Shown here piece after piece: positions 1 through 9,478 of a stretch of DNA of 64,000 bases (positions are counted from its first letter, which is position 1; each line of letters begins with the position of its first letter). Source of the DNA: Pseudoalteromonas ulvae UL12. GTDB taxonomy: Bacteria; Pseudomonadota; Gammaproteobacteria; Enterobacterales; Alteromonadaceae. Location of the stretch: NCBI RefSeq assembly GCF_014925405.1, contig NZ_AQHJ01000028.1, positions 124,001 through 188,000 of the forward strand, in the 5' to 3' direction. A program made the position numbers and the translations under genes. A model generated the notes under the pieces. That model worked only from the letters and a program-made list of their open reading frames with translations. It made no database searches and had not been told where the DNA came from.

Positions 1-504
1 TTCTTTGCCGTCTTTATCTAGCCCCATATCGCCGGTAATGATGCCTTTGAGCACGTTGTCTTCAATAATTAACGAATGCGCAGAAAAGCCTGGAAAAATT
101 TCAACCCCTAAAGCTTCAGCTTGTTCTGCCAGCCAGCGACACACATTACCCATAGAGACAATGTAATTCCCCTTATTGTGGAAAGTCTTTGGAATCGCAT
201 AGTTGGGAATACGGGTGGCTTTGTGATCGTTATTAAACCAATAAATGTCATCTTCAGAGACAGACGTAGTAATTGGCGCATTGAGAGATTGCCAATCAGG
301 CAGGAGTTCGTCGAGTGCCCGAGTTTCAAATACCGCTCCTGATAAAATATGGGCGCCGACTTCAGAGCCTTTTTCGACCACACAAATCATTAACTCTTGT
401 TGTTGCTCTTTTGCTTGTTGGGCTAATCGGATAGCCGCACTTAGCCCAGCTGGGCCAGCGCCTACTATGACGACATCAAACTCCATGGTTTCGCGCTCAA
501 CCAT
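1..504 (-). CDS. Electron transfer flavoprotein-ubiquinone oxidoreductase, N-terminal part
   Basis: This membrane-associated flavoprotein passes electrons from reduced ETF to ubiquinone. Only the first 168 codons are in the window; the gene continues beyond position 1. The start is the ATG at 504-502, preceded by a purine-rich AGAGGTAG ribosome site. The product opens MVERETMEFD and then shows the dinucleotide-binding motif VIVGAGPAG, followed by the VVEKGSEVGAHILSGAV segment typical of ETF-QO FAD domains. The C-terminal 4Fe-4S and quinone-binding parts are outside the window. It is divergent from etfBA, its electron donor, across a 192-bp intergenic region, which suggests joint control. Confidence 0.93.
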   Translation of the reverse strand, partial: MVERETMEFDVVIVGAGPAGLSAAIRLAQQAKEQQQELMICVVEKGSEVGAHILSGAVFETRALDELLPDWQSLNAPITTSVSEDDIYWFNNDHKATRIPNYAIPKTFHNKGNYIVSMGNVCRWLAEQAEALGVEIFPGFSAHSLIIEDNVLKGIITGDMGLDKDGKE

Positions 505-590
505 AACTACCTCTTATTATTCTGTGACGGTGACGTAAATAACTATGAACAGCTATTAATGTGTAAATATAGCAGTAAGACTATTTTAGG

Positions 591-606
591 TTGACGTTTA
601 CGTCAA
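591..606. promoter_or_regulatory. Palindromic operator between ETF-QO and etfB, LiuR-like
   Basis: TTGACGTTTACGTCAA is a palindrome with perfect 7-bp arms around a 2-bp centre, placed about 90 bp from both divergent starts. MerR-family LiuR regulators of branched-chain amino acid and acyl-CoA catabolism bind sites of this general form (ACGT half sites), and they control etf genes in several gammaproteobacteria. The assignment is by motif resemblance and context only. Confidence 0.5.
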
Positions 607-696
607 CAGGAAGTACGCTAATCCCATAAAAAATGTTAATAACTTTATAACTGATTGTTGATTTAGCCTATTGTAACAGTCAGTAACGGAGCGAAT

Positions 697-1449
697 ATGA
701 AAATTCTCGTGCCAATCAAGCGAGTCATCGATTACAACGTCAAAGCAAGAGTCAAAGCCGATAAGTCAGACATCGATTTAGCCAATGTTAAAATGGCCAT
801 GAACCCTTTTTGTGAAATTGCAGTAGAAGAAGCAATTCGAATTAAAGAAGCAGGTAACGCGACAGAAGTCGTGGTTGTGTCAATTGGAGATAAAGCATGT
901 CATGAGCAATTGCGCACTGCGCTGGCTCTGGGGGCTGATCGCGCTATTCATATCGATACTGATCAAAAGCTCGACTCGCTGCATATCGCTAAGTTGCTCA
1001 ATAAACTGGTTGAGCAAGAAAATCCAGAATTAGTTATTTTGGGTAAACAGTCTATTGATTCAGATAATAACCAAACAGGTCAAATGCTGGCCGCATTAAG
1101 CAAACGCCCTCAAGGGACATTTGCTTCTGAGGTTGTAATCAGCGAGGGCAAAGTAAATGTTACTCGTGAAGTCGACGGCGGATTACAAACCGTGTCATTA
1201 AGCCTGCCTGCAATTGTCACCACAGATTTACGCTTAAACGAACCTCGTTATGCTTCATTACCGAACATTATGAAAGCTAAGCGTAAGCCACTTGAAACGG
1301 TCGCAGCAGACAGCTTTGGTGTTGATTTAAGCCCACGTTTTGAGTTGCTACAAGTTGAAGAGCCCGCTCAGCGTCAAGGGGGAGTAATCGTTGACGATGT
1401 GGCTCAGTTAGTTGAAAAATTAAAAAATGAGGCGAAGGTAATCTCATGA
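697..1449 (+). CDS. etfB: Electron transfer flavoprotein beta subunit
   Basis: The beta subunit of the soluble ETF heterodimer, which takes electrons from acyl-CoA dehydrogenases and delivers them to ETF-QO. At 250 residues it has the usual length. It opens [19 protein letters not shown] and carries the typical ETF-beta region around [20 protein letters not shown], about residues 113-132, and [16 protein letters not shown] near residue 170. The ATG is preceded by a GGAG ribosome site. It overlaps etfA by 4 bases (ATGA), so the two subunits are translationally coupled. Confidence 0.97.
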   Translation: MKILVPIKRVIDYNVKARVKADKSDIDLANVKMAMNPFCEIAVEEAIRIKEAGNATEVVVVSIGDKACHEQLRTALALGADRAIHIDTDQKLDSLHIAKLLNKLVEQENPELVILGKQSIDSDNNQTGQMLAALSKRPQGTFASEVVISEGKVNVTREVDGGLQTVSLSLPAIVTTDLRLNEPRYASLPNIMKAKRKPLETVAADSFGVDLSPRFELLQVEEPAQRQGGVIVDDVAQLVEKLKNEAKVIS

Positions 1450-2372
1450 AATCATTAGTGATCGCAGAGCATGAAAATGCCATTTTAAAACCTGAAACGT
1501 CTAAAACCATTCATGCGGCTTTAAAAGTCGGCCACAGTGTTGATGTACTTGTTGTCGGCGACGGTGTGCCAGCTTTAGCTCAGCAAGTGGCCGCCATTGC
1601 CGGGGTAAACCGTGTACTTTTAGCTGATAATAGCGTGTATGCGCATCAATTAGCAGAAAATACGGCTGATTTAGTCGTGTCACTTGCCAGTGACTATAGC
1701 CACATATTTGCAGCTGCGACGACAACAGGTAAAAATACGTTGCCACGTGTTGCAGCTTTACTTGATAAAAGCCAGCTCTCTGAAATTATTGATGTGGTTG
1801 ATGCAGATACATTCAAACGCCCAATTTATGCAGGTAATGGCATTGCAACGGTTAAATCATTGGAAGACGTAAAAGTGATTTCAGTGCGTGCCAGTGCTTT
1901 TGAATTGCAAGGCGAGCAGGCCCCTTGTGAAGTACAGACAATCGATGCAGCCATCGAATCGAGTAACAGCGCGTTTGTCTCAATTAGCCAAACCGAATCG
2001 GTTCGTCCTGAGCTTACTGCTGCACCTGTGATTATCTCAGGCGGTCGTGGCATGCAAAATGGTGAAAACTTTGCACTGCTAGAAGGCATTGCTGATAAAC
2101 TCGGAGCTGCCATTGGGGCATCACGTGCCGCAGTTGACGCTGGTTTTGTGCCTAACGACATGCAAGTAGGTCAAACAGGTAAAATAGTGGCGCCGGATTT
2201 ATATATTGCGGTTGGGATCAGTGGGGCAATTCAGCATTTAGCTGGGATGAAAGATTCAAAAGTGATTGTTGCAATCAATAAAGATCCTGACGCACCTATT
2301 TTCCAAGTGGCTGATTACGGGTTAGTTGCCGATTTATTTGAAGTGCTGCCAGCGCTCGAACAAGCGTTATAA
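1446..2372 (+). CDS. etfA: Electron transfer flavoprotein alpha subunit
   Basis: The alpha subunit of ETF binds FAD mainly through its C-terminal domain. At 308 residues the length is normal. The C-terminal signature is complete: [12 protein letters not shown], then [44 protein letters not shown], and [27 protein letters not shown]. The start ATG overlaps the etfB stop. A strong intrinsic terminator follows the stop at 2396-2430, so etfBA forms a two-gene transcript. Confidence 0.97.
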   Translation: MKSLVIAEHENAILKPETSKTIHAALKVGHSVDVLVVGDGVPALAQQVAAIAGVNRVLLADNSVYAHQLAENTADLVVSLASDYSHIFAAATTTGKNTLPRVAALLDKSQLSEIIDVVDADTFKRPIYAGNGIATVKSLEDVKVISVRASAFELQGEQAPCEVQTIDAAIESSNSAFVSISQTESVRPELTAAPVIISGGRGMQNGENFALLEGIADKLGAAIGASRAAVDAGFVPNDMQVGQTGKIVAPDLYIAVGISGAIQHLAGMKDSKVIVAINKDPDAPIFQVADYGLVADLFEVLPALEQAL

Positions 2373-2395
2373 AAATAATAACAATTTCTGGTTGT

Positions 2396-2430
2396 AAAGC
2401 CGCGTTTCAGTAATGATCGCGGCTTTTTTT
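2396..2430 (+). terminator. Intrinsic terminator of etfBA
   Basis: GCCGCG and CGCGGC are separated by a 13-base loop and followed by seven T residues. Confidence 0.85.
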
Positions 2431-2657
2431 ATCCCAATAGTCCACCGCATAGCTGCAGATAAAAAATTCAACACACCCTATATTTTGTTTACTGCTGATA
2501 GGTTTTTATTCTTCGGTATAAATACGGCATAATCCCACTTTGTTATACATATAAAAATACAAGCAACAAATAGTCACCTCACAGCTTATAGGCACACAAA
2601 AAGGTTTAATTATGAAGAACCAGGCGCGATTGAATCTAAATACCATGGTGTTCAAAA

Positions 2658-3566
2658 ATGGTCATTAATCCACATCTACCACTGGTGTACCATCATGATT
2701 ACTCCTTTGATTTTGATGTGGCGCATCGCTTTGTGATGAGTAAATTTGCAGATTTATACCAGAATTTGCTTCATAGCGGCCATATACAGCAAAACCTATT
2801 TACGCCAGAGCGGGCAACCCTTGCTTGTCTTGAGGCGGTTCATTGCCCGCAATATCTCCATGATTTAACCCACAACTTACTTGATGCCAAAGCGCAGCGG
2901 CGCATTGGGTTACCTTGGTCAGCAGAACTCATGGCTCGCACGTTTACCGAAGCGCAAGGTACTTTGCACACCGCCCAATTGGCCCTTAAACATGGGGTAG
3001 CTTGTCATTTAGCGGGTGGGACGCACCATGCACATAGTGATTTTGGTTCTGGGTACTGCATGGTTAACGACTTAGCCTATACCGCCACCGCTTTGATAGA
3101 GCAAAAGTTAGCGACGAATGTGCTGATATTCGATCTCGATGTCCATCAAGGGGATGGTACCGCAGCTATTTTGCAGCACAATCCGTATGTGTTTACCTGC
3201 TCAATTCATTGCGAAAAGAATTTCCCATTTCGAAAAATCAGCAGTGACTGTGATATTGGCTTGCCCATTGGCCTGCAGGATCGCCAATATATCGAAATAG
3301 TCGCAAGCACCTTAACGAGTTTAATTCGCGATTTAAACCCAAGCATTGTGCTTTACGATGCCGGAGTCGATATTTGGCAACATGATAGCTTAGGTAAGCT
3401 GGACATCTCTTGGCAGGGGATTGAGCAACGGGATCGAACCGTACTTACTCTTTGCCAGCAGTTTGGCGTGCCTGTTGCGACTGTGATCGGCGGCGGTTAT
3501 GACAAAGATCATGCACGTTTAGCAGAGCGTCACAGTATCGTGATTAAACAAGCTGCAATAATATAA
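2658..3566 (+). CDS. Histone-deacetylase family Zn hydrolase (acetoin-utilisation type)
   Basis: A member of the HDAC/AcuC/amidohydrolase superfamily (COG0123), which removes acyl groups from lysines or polyamines using a single Zn ion. The 302-residue product has the catalytic His pair region LAGGTHHAHSDFGSGYCMVND (about residues 117-137), the metal-binding IFDLDVHQGDGTAAI (about 155-169) and the third metal ligand in LYDAGVDIWQHDSLGKL. The true substrate cannot be read from sequence. The ATG at 2658 has no clear Shine-Dalgarno. An 18-codon reading frame with a better ribosome site starts at 2612 and ends across this start, which could couple translation. Confidence 0.9.
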   Translation: MVINPHLPLVYHHDYSFDFDVAHRFVMSKFADLYQNLLHSGHIQQNLFTPERATLACLEAVHCPQYLHDLTHNLLDAKAQRRIGLPWSAELMARTFTEAQGTLHTAQLALKHGVACHLAGGTHHAHSDFGSGYCMVNDLAYTATALIEQKLATNVLIFDLDVHQGDGTAAILQHNPYVFTCSIHCEKNFPFRKISSDCDIGLPIGLQDRQYIEIVASTLTSLIRDLNPSIVLYDAGVDIWQHDSLGKLDISWQGIEQRDRTVLTLCQQFGVPVATVIGGGYDKDHARLAERHSIVIKQAAII

Positions 3567-3604
3567 TGATGAATTATTGCAGCGAAGTGGCGGTGCGTTA
3601 AAGG

Positions 3605-4657
3605 TTATTCCGTATCTGCGTCTGATTTTTTTTCTGTGCGTAAACGGTTACGATAATTACCTCTGGCATAAGCTTGTAGATCGGTCACAGTATCACTCTC
3701 ATCGATGATTTCACGACCAATTAACGTCTCTATGGCATCTTCTAATGAAACAATCCCTGATGTCTGTCCATATTGATCTTCAACTAAAAATAAGTGCATG
3801 TTGTTTTTGATAAACATGTCGAGCAACTTTTGTACGGGCACCTTTTCTGATACACGCATTAGCGGATCGAGGTATTCTTTAATTGGGGTCTCGCCAAGCC
3901 CTGAGCGTTCAGCCTCGAATAAATGTGTACGCAAGACTTTTCCTTTAATATCATCGATACTCTCGCCATAAACAGGAATACGCGAAAACTGACGGGTTTT
4001 ATCTAAATTCAAGGCTTCAGTAATGGTGAGATCTTGATGAAGCATATGTACCACGGTTCTCGGGGTGAGAATGTGCTCGGTTTTAATGTCTCTAAGTGAT
4101 AGTAAGTTAGAAATATATTCATTTTCTTGTGAAAACAAAGTGCCGCCTTTGTGACTCAAAGAAGCTAGGGCAATAATCTCTTCACGGGTCACTTCGTTGC
4201 CTTTATTTTGACTAAATAACCGAGTAATTCCCGTTGCAAGCCAAACCAAAGGGTAAACCAGTTTAATTAACCAAGAGATGATATAAGACGCAGGTGTCGC
4301 TAATGTACGCCAAAAAGTCGCACCTAATGTTTTAGGGATAATCTCAGAAAAATATAAAATCACGAGGGTAAGTAATACCGCAATGAGGGTTTCCCATTGT
4401 TCGCCAAAAATACGAATGGCTTGGGCACCAACGCCGGCTGCGCCCATGGTATGGGCGAACGTATTGAGGATCAGAATGCTCGATAATGACTCATCTAAAT
4501 TATCTCTTACTTTGCTGATCACTTTACCCGAGCGTGGGTTGGACGCTGAAACTTGTTCGACGTAGCTCGGTGTAATGGAAAGTAAGACCGCTTCTAAAAT
4601 TGAGCATAAGAATGAGATGCCAATTGCGATTGATAAATATAAAAACAACAGTGTCAT
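3605..4657 (-). CDS. CNNM/HlyC-CorC family membrane protein with CBS pair
   Basis: An inner-membrane protein of the DUF21 (CNNM) plus CBS family, associated with divalent-cation transport or tolerance. Of 350 residues, about 1-160 hold four hydrophobic segments, including the N-terminal LFLYLSIAIGISFLCSILEAVLL; a CBS pair follows, from about residue 185 (DIKTEHILTPRTVV) to about 325. It lacks the C-terminal CorC_HlyC domain found in many relatives and ends soon after the CBS pair, a common shorter form. It is transcribed convergently toward the HDAC gene. The cation, if any, cannot be inferred. Confidence 0.88.
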   Translation of the reverse strand: MTLLFLYLSIAIGISFLCSILEAVLLSITPSYVEQVSASNPRSGKVISKVRDNLDESLSSILILNTFAHTMGAAGVGAQAIRIFGEQWETLIAVLLTLVILYFSEIIPKTLGATFWRTLATPASYIISWLIKLVYPLVWLATGITRLFSQNKGNEVTREEIIALASLSHKGGTLFSQENEYISNLLSLRDIKTEHILTPRTVVHMLHQDLTITEALNLDKTRQFSRIPVYGESIDDIKGKVLRTHLFEAERSGLGETPIKEYLDPLMRVSEKVPVQKLLDMFIKNNMHLFLVEDQYGQTSGIVSLEDAIETLIGREIIDESDTVTDLQAYARGNYRNRLRTEKKSDADTE

Positions 4658-4978
4658 GTAATGCGCCGTTAAAGGTAATTTACTGATGTCATTACAACAT
4701 AGTCAACACGCTTAATCTAATGCTTTAGCAAGGAATAAATGGGGGGCTGTTTGTATTATGAGCACATACTCTGCAACGAATTAAAATGGTAATGAAATGG
4801 GAGAGGATACAGAGTCGTGTCATGTCAAATTTGGATAATAGATCATCTTTTTTTGAGATAGAATGCAAATTATTGTGTTTATTTCAGTATTTTAACACCT
4901 GTTGTCACTATATACTCTTAATCGCAAGCGTGATGATCCATCACATACCAGCAAGTAAGCTTATTAATGGAATTAACT
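4658..4978. other. Intergenic region, no gene supported
   Basis: This is the divergent promoter space between the CNNM gene and the SirB-family gene. A 69-codon frame at 4786-4995 has no homology I recognise and overlaps the next gene out of frame, so it is not annotated. Confidence 0.6.
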
Positions 4979-5422
4979 ATGTATCTGATTGTTAAACATA
5001 CCCATCTGACCCTCATTGCTTTGACCTTTATCTTTTTTCTGATCAACTTTGCGCTGACATTAAAAGGCTCTGACAAAGTAAATAACAAAATCCTCAAGAT
5101 AGGGCCTCATATTTTATATACGCTGTTTGTATGTACCTTTATTTATTTAGTGATGGTAAACCCTTTAAATTTATACCCAATTACAAATGGTTGGGCGAGC
5201 TCAAAACTGGCAGGCTTCGTTTTTTATGTGTTATCGATTACGTTGGCATTAAAATGGGCCAAAAAAACAATTTGGCGGATTGTCGGCTTTGTCAGTGCGG
5301 TGTTTTGGTTAGCTATGACTGGGCGTTTAGCGTTTGCTCATCATTTAAAAGTAAAAGGTGCTAATGAGCACACAACCAGCTTAATTGAATATGGTCAAAC
5401 GGTACTCAGTGCCATTTGTTAA
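4979..5422 (+). CDS. SirB-family membrane protein
   Basis: A small four-helix inner-membrane protein of the SirB family, named after a Salmonella invasion-gene effect; its molecular role is unknown. The 147-residue product opens MYLIVKHTHLTLIALTFIF and has later helices around residues 40-60, 75-90 and 98-120. The conserved HTHLTLI and TGRLAFAHHL segments support the family. I chose ATG 4979 because a GGA lies 7 bases upstream; an in-frame ATG at 4967 would add four residues. A terminator follows at 5478-5506. Confidence 0.85.
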   Translation: MYLIVKHTHLTLIALTFIFFLINFALTLKGSDKVNNKILKIGPHILYTLFVCTFIYLVMVNPLNLYPITNGWASSKLAGFVFYVLSITLALKWAKKTIWRIVGFVSAVFWLAMTGRLAFAHHLKVKGANEHTTSLIEYGQTVLSAIC

Positions 5423-5477
5423 TACAATTAGCTGTAACTGAAAACAGTTATGATTAAGATGACAAATAAAGATTAAT

Positions 5478-5506
5478 AGCGCGCGTAGGAATATGCGCGC
5501 TTTTTT
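5478..5506 (+). terminator. Intrinsic terminator after the SirB-family gene
   Basis: AGCGCGC pairs with GCGCGCT across a 10-base loop and runs into six T residues. Confidence 0.8.
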
Positions 5507-6126
5507 GTTGTAACGCCCTTATGTTTTGCAAAATGGGAGTCGATGTAAGAGCCAAGACAATTAACCTTTCCTCAAAATTACCAGAGCAGTCGGGTTTGAT
5601 ACTCATTGAGCAGTGACTAACTTTATTTCAATAAAATAGGCTGCAACCAGCTTTCGCCTATGCCTAAGCATGGCTTGCTCGACTTCCTGTCGCGCATTAT
5701 TCATCAAATGGATTTTTTCAGGTTTGATTTAAGGGAAAATTTATTGGCATCGGTGTTCTTTCTTTATATAGCGACAGAGTCTGTTTGTGATTCGTACAAT
5801 CAATGATTTCTAAACAGAAGTTACTCAATTCCTCACTAATTTTGGTACCGACTTTGTATTATTTATAATATAAGCTATTGAAAATTAACAGTGTATTTAT
5901 ATTTTTTTAAGTATTTTTCTATGTATGCGTGTATATACAGTGTTGGTGAGTTTCTCGTATAGTCAAGAAAACGAGCGATTGGGTCGTTTTCATCCCAAAG
6001 CAATTTCAGCTTTAAAGGCAGAAAACTTTTTGTATCAATATGTTATCCAATATGATAAAAATTCCTAAAGTAGAAACTCGAGACGGTTCACGGCAGAAAA
6101 ACGACCCAATCGCTCGATATTAAATT
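5507..6126. other. AT-rich gene-free left border of the cassette array
   Basis: About 620 bp with no credible coding region. This is where an integron integrase and attI would be expected from the orientation of the attC sites. I read both strands for integrase motifs and saw none. The only structure is the long inverted repeat at 5972-6115. Confidence 0.6.
5972..6115. repeat. 144-bp unit bounded by 19-bp perfect inverted repeats
   Basis: CGAGCGATTGGGTCGTTTT at 5972-5990 is repeated in perfect reverse complement at 6097-6115. The 106 bp between are AT-rich and non-coding. There is no obvious target-site duplication. It could be a MITE-like element, a transposon relic or part of the array border. 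Confidence 0.7.
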
Positions 6127-6132
6127 GTTCTG

Positions 6133-6243
6133 ATGGAATTGGAAACCCTAGATATTATAGCGTACACAGGATTTTTTACTGTATATTTAATCAGTATAAA
6201 ATGGCTTGTTTTAAGTGCTATAAAATCTAACAAAGAAACTTGA
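6133..6243 (+). CDS. Possible 36-residue membrane peptide in the first cassette
   Basis: The frame reads MELETLDIIA, then one hydrophobic stretch (YTGFFTVYLISIKWLVLSAI), then KSNKET. It begins six bases after GTTCTG, which partly mirrors the CCACAGAAC R'' box at the end of this putative cassette. There is no Shine-Dalgarno. It may be a genuine small cassette protein or chance; I do not recognise it. Confidence 0.3.
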   Translation: MELETLDIIAYTGFFTVYLISIKWLVLSAIKSNKET

Positions 6244-6354
6244 CGGGACTATACTTTATTTCAATCCCTAAAGCTTAGCACTAATGCTGTTGAAACCAGC
6301 GGGGTTTACAAACAGACATTAGTGCTAAGCTTTAGGATATGAAGTCTCGCTCAA
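6240..6354. repeat. Large stem-loop with 20-bp perfect arms
   Basis: CCTAAAGCTTAGCACTAATG at 6267-6286 and its exact reverse complement at 6317-6336 enclose a 30-base loop, which itself can pair (CTGTT/AACAG and GAAACC/GGTTT). Outside the arms, TTGA and GACT at 6240-6250 can pair with AGTC and TCAA near 6342-6354. No T run follows, so it is not a usual terminator. It lacks a proper R' box, so it is not a standard attC. Confidence 0.65.
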
Positions 6355-6414
6355 GTGCCATTTTCCTTCGAGTTTTCCAATCTACGCAGCCAAAACGACT
6401 AAAGTCTGGCTGCC

Positions 6415-6519
6415 ACAGAACAAGTCAATGAAATACGACTCCGCAAGTTTTTCATTTTCTTTTGCAAACAACGCAAAGAAACTGCCAAACTTGCTGCACG
6501 TATTATTGAAGCGTTATGT
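6415..6519 (+). other. attC site 1
   Basis: R'' is ACAGAAC and R' is GTTATGT. Between them TCAATGAAATACG pairs with CGTATTATTGA leaving unpaired bases, and GCAAGTTT pairs with AAACTTGC. This imperfect fold with bulged bases is the attC hallmark. Confidence 0.8.
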
Positions 6520-6570
6520 TGCAAAGCAAGTATGGAGTAAATGGCATTTATTTAGTGCCTTAAAATCGAT

Positions 6571-6762
6571 ATGGAATTGATTGGAACAATATTTGGATTT
6601 TGGCTTTTTATCTTCAGCAAAATGTACCGTGAGGCATGGATTCACGAGTATCAAAAATCTAACGTTATTTTCAAATTTCTTCAAATACTCTCTGCTGTTG
6701 TTTCAACAATCATAGGTTTGTTGGTGCCAATTTATATTATATCTTTGATCTTGTGGTGGTAG
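6571..6762 (+). CDS. Small cassette membrane protein, unknown
   Basis: A 63-residue product with two hydrophobic segments: MELIGTIFGFWLFIFSKMY at the N-terminus and LQILSAVVSTIIGLLVPIYIISLILWW at the C-terminus, joined by a polar loop. It is the only frame in the cassette from 6514 to 6776, whose ends mirror each other perfectly over 11 bases (GTTATGTTGCA/TGCAACATAAC). No convincing ribosome site is visible and I recognise no family. Small hydrophobic proteins are common in chromosomal integron cassettes. Confidence 0.55.
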   Translation: MELIGTIFGFWLFIFSKMYREAWIHEYQKSNVIFKFLQILSAVVSTIIGLLVPIYIISLILWW

Positions 6763-6769
6763 TGTTGCA

Positions 6770-6867
6770 ACATAACAAGCTAATAAACAAGGACAAAAAA
6801 CAGTTTGCTGTTTTCGTACCTCAACATTTTAGCAATCAATTTTTTGCCTGTTATTAGGGCGTTAAGT
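6770..6867 (+). other. attC site 2
   Basis: R'' ACATAAC and R' GTTAAGT, 98 bp. AAGCTAATAAACAAGGAC on the left pairs with the GCCTGTTATTAG segment on the right, and AGTTTGCT with AGCAATCA. It is closely similar to attC 8 at 18408. Confidence 0.9.
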
Positions 6868-6910
6868 GCCTCATCAGGCTTGGTCACAAACTCTAGGAAT
6901 TCATATAGAA

Positions 6911-7888
6911 ATGAAAAATAATGAACGGATTATCCAATACTTTGATCTTGGCTTAAGTGGTAAAACCTTAGCAAGAGATATTCCTCATTCAATGGCTTCT
7001 CCTAGAACATTAGATGAATTAATGAATGAACTTTCTCAGTTACGTGAACTTAATAAAGCGAGAAAGAAAGTGACTGCAGGGTCTAAATTAGAGTTCAGAC
7101 TTGAAGATATGGAAGAATTGGATAATTGTTGGATTCTACTTATTAACGTTGTTGATACAGAAGCTGCTCACCCTGTAACTCAGTTGCTAGGGGGAGATGA
7201 TAGTGACAGAGAAGTAACTGAATTAAGTGAAGATCGTGGACTAGAGTCTTCGTCTCACTTAATTATATTAAAAGACCAAACGGCTGCTAATAAGCATTTG
7301 GCTCTATTTGAAAAAAGCTCCTCTTTGCCTTTTGCAAAAGCAGGTTCTTTCCTTAATCATTTATTTAAAGTTTCTGCTAGGCATAATAATAACGATTATA
7401 AAAAACCTCATCCGTCTGGTGAGGAAGGTAAAACAATTAACGTATTTTGCAACATTAGTTTTCTCGCTCATCCATCAGATGAATTCCGTCAAGAACTAGA
7501 TAGCGGTCAAATAAACGGTATTAAAATCACGAGTGATATGGATGTGATTCGAGGGTATGACTCAAATACACATTCTGAGTTAATTGGAGCCGACATCAAA
7601 ATGAAAGTAGGACGTTTAGATGTTTTACTTAATGGCGGTAATTGGGGGCACTTACAAAAAGCGCTGCAACATGCAGATACTTTAAACTCTCCATTTGTAA
7701 GAGTTTCATTTACTGACGAATCAGGTTCAGGGCATACTGCTACACTTAGTACTGATACAGGAAATCTTTGGCAAGCAGATAAATATGTCAAAAAATGTAA
7801 AATAGAAGGGTTCGGAAATGCACTTAGAACGTCTTTTCCTAATATCCATGATGGTATTAAAAACAAAATGATAGAGTTAATACAATGA
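6911..7888 (+). CDS. Unknown 325-residue cytosolic protein, first gene of a two-gene cassette
   Basis: I do not recognise this family. The product opens MKNNERIIQYFDLGLSGKTL, is soluble and mixed alpha/beta, and has a charged N-terminal helical region (about residues 35-60, ELNKARKKV). A segment around residues 125-160 reads SSHLIILKDQTAANKHLALF. No P-loop, nuclease or HTH motif is visible. I chose ATG 6911 because the upstream GTG at 6866 lies inside the attC R' box. Its stop overlaps the next start (ATGA), so the two products are probably made in fixed ratio. The cassette (6862-8466) holds only these two genes. A soluble partner plus a four-helix membrane partner recalls RexAB- or Kiwa-like defence pairs, but no homology is claimed. 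Confidence 0.8.
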   Translation: MKNNERIIQYFDLGLSGKTLARDIPHSMASPRTLDELMNELSQLRELNKARKKVTAGSKLEFRLEDMEELDNCWILLINVVDTEAAHPVTQLLGGDDSDREVTELSEDRGLESSSHLIILKDQTAANKHLALFEKSSSLPFAKAGSFLNHLFKVSARHNNNDYKKPHPSGEEGKTINVFCNISFLAHPSDEFRQELDSGQINGIKITSDMDVIRGYDSNTHSELIGADIKMKVGRLDVLLNGGNWGHLQKALQHADTLNSPFVRVSFTDESGSGHTATLSTDTGNLWQADKYVKKCKIEGFGNALRTSFPNIHDGIKNKMIELIQ

Positions 7889-8454
7889 GAATCTTAGCTC
7901 AGTTTAAACTTATTGCTTATCAGTTCACTAGACCGTTTTCATATCTTAAAATAAAGCATGAAGACAAATGGGTTTATGATTGGGCTGCTCCTTTAATATT
8001 TACCATTTTAACACTCGTAGTTTCGTACTTTTATATTCCACTTGAAGATATCATCGGAGATGGTGGGTTAATTAGCGAATTAACTTCTTTTATTGCTAAT
8101 CTTCCCGGTTTCTTCATTGCCGCACTAGCTGCTGTCGCTACCTTTAATAAACATGATATTGACCAGTTAATGGCAAACCCGCCAAAAATAGAAATAATGC
8201 ATCACGGTAGTTCGTTGATGGTTGATATGACTAGACGACGCTTCCTTTGTGTTCTTTTTTCATATTTAACTGCTATCAGTATATTTTTGGTTATTGGTGC
8301 AAAGATAGGTTTGGCTTTGACAATTACAAGTGAATATCATCTTGTAATGTCATGGGTTGGTTTTACATTGTTTACTTTTATACTTTGGCAAATGATATTA
8401 GCAACGATTCTAGGCTTATATTACCTAGGTGAAAGATTACATACACCGCAATAA
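7885..8454 (+). CDS. Four-helix membrane protein, second gene of the two-gene cassette
   Basis: A 189-residue protein with predicted membrane helices near residues 33-52, 66-88, 118-140 and 150-178. A cytosolic N-terminus reads MRILAQFKLIAYQFTRPFSYLKIKHEDKW and a charged central loop contains FNKHDIDQLMANPPKIEIMHHGSS and MTRRRF. The C-terminal helix ends in LGERLHTPQ. It overlaps the upstream gene by 4 bases and ends just before the attC 3 R'' box. The family is unknown. In a defence reading this would be the membrane-disrupting effector or a sensor; that is inference only. Confidence 0.8.
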   Translation: MRILAQFKLIAYQFTRPFSYLKIKHEDKWVYDWAAPLIFTILTLVVSYFYIPLEDIIGDGGLISELTSFIANLPGFFIAALAAVATFNKHDIDQLMANPPKIEIMHHGSSLMVDMTRRRFLCVLFSYLTAISIFLVIGAKIGLALTITSEYHLVMSWVGFTLFTFILWQMILATILGLYYLGERLHTPQ

Positions 8455-8493
8455 AAGGCACTTAACAAGAGACTATGGCGTCAATAGCTAATT

Positions 8494-9450
<957 letters not shown>

Positions 9451-9478
9451 CTAACTCTTGCTTGCATAATGCGGGTTC

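Noticed and set aside
4786..4995. 69-codon frame between the CNNM gene and the SirB-family gene.
   Set aside because: No recognisable homology; it overlaps the SirB start out of frame and has atypical composition.
6267..6336. The large stem-loop as a regular attC or terminator.
   Set aside because: There is no GTT-type R' box, the arms are perfectly paired without bulges, and no T run follows.
5507..6414. Possible integron integrase remnant on the minus strand.
   Set aside because: I looked for tyrosine-recombinase motifs (HxxR, the IntI-specific patch) in both strands and found none; only a 34-codon frame without similarity.
6866..6910. N-terminal extension of the two-gene cassette's first protein from GTG 6866.
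   Set aside because: The extension starts inside the attC R' box; ATG 6911 is the first start clear of it.
6862..8454. Assignment of the two-gene cassette to the Kiwa defence system.
   Set aside because: The membrane-plus-soluble layout is similar, but gene order is reversed and I see no DUF4868-like sequence in the soluble protein.
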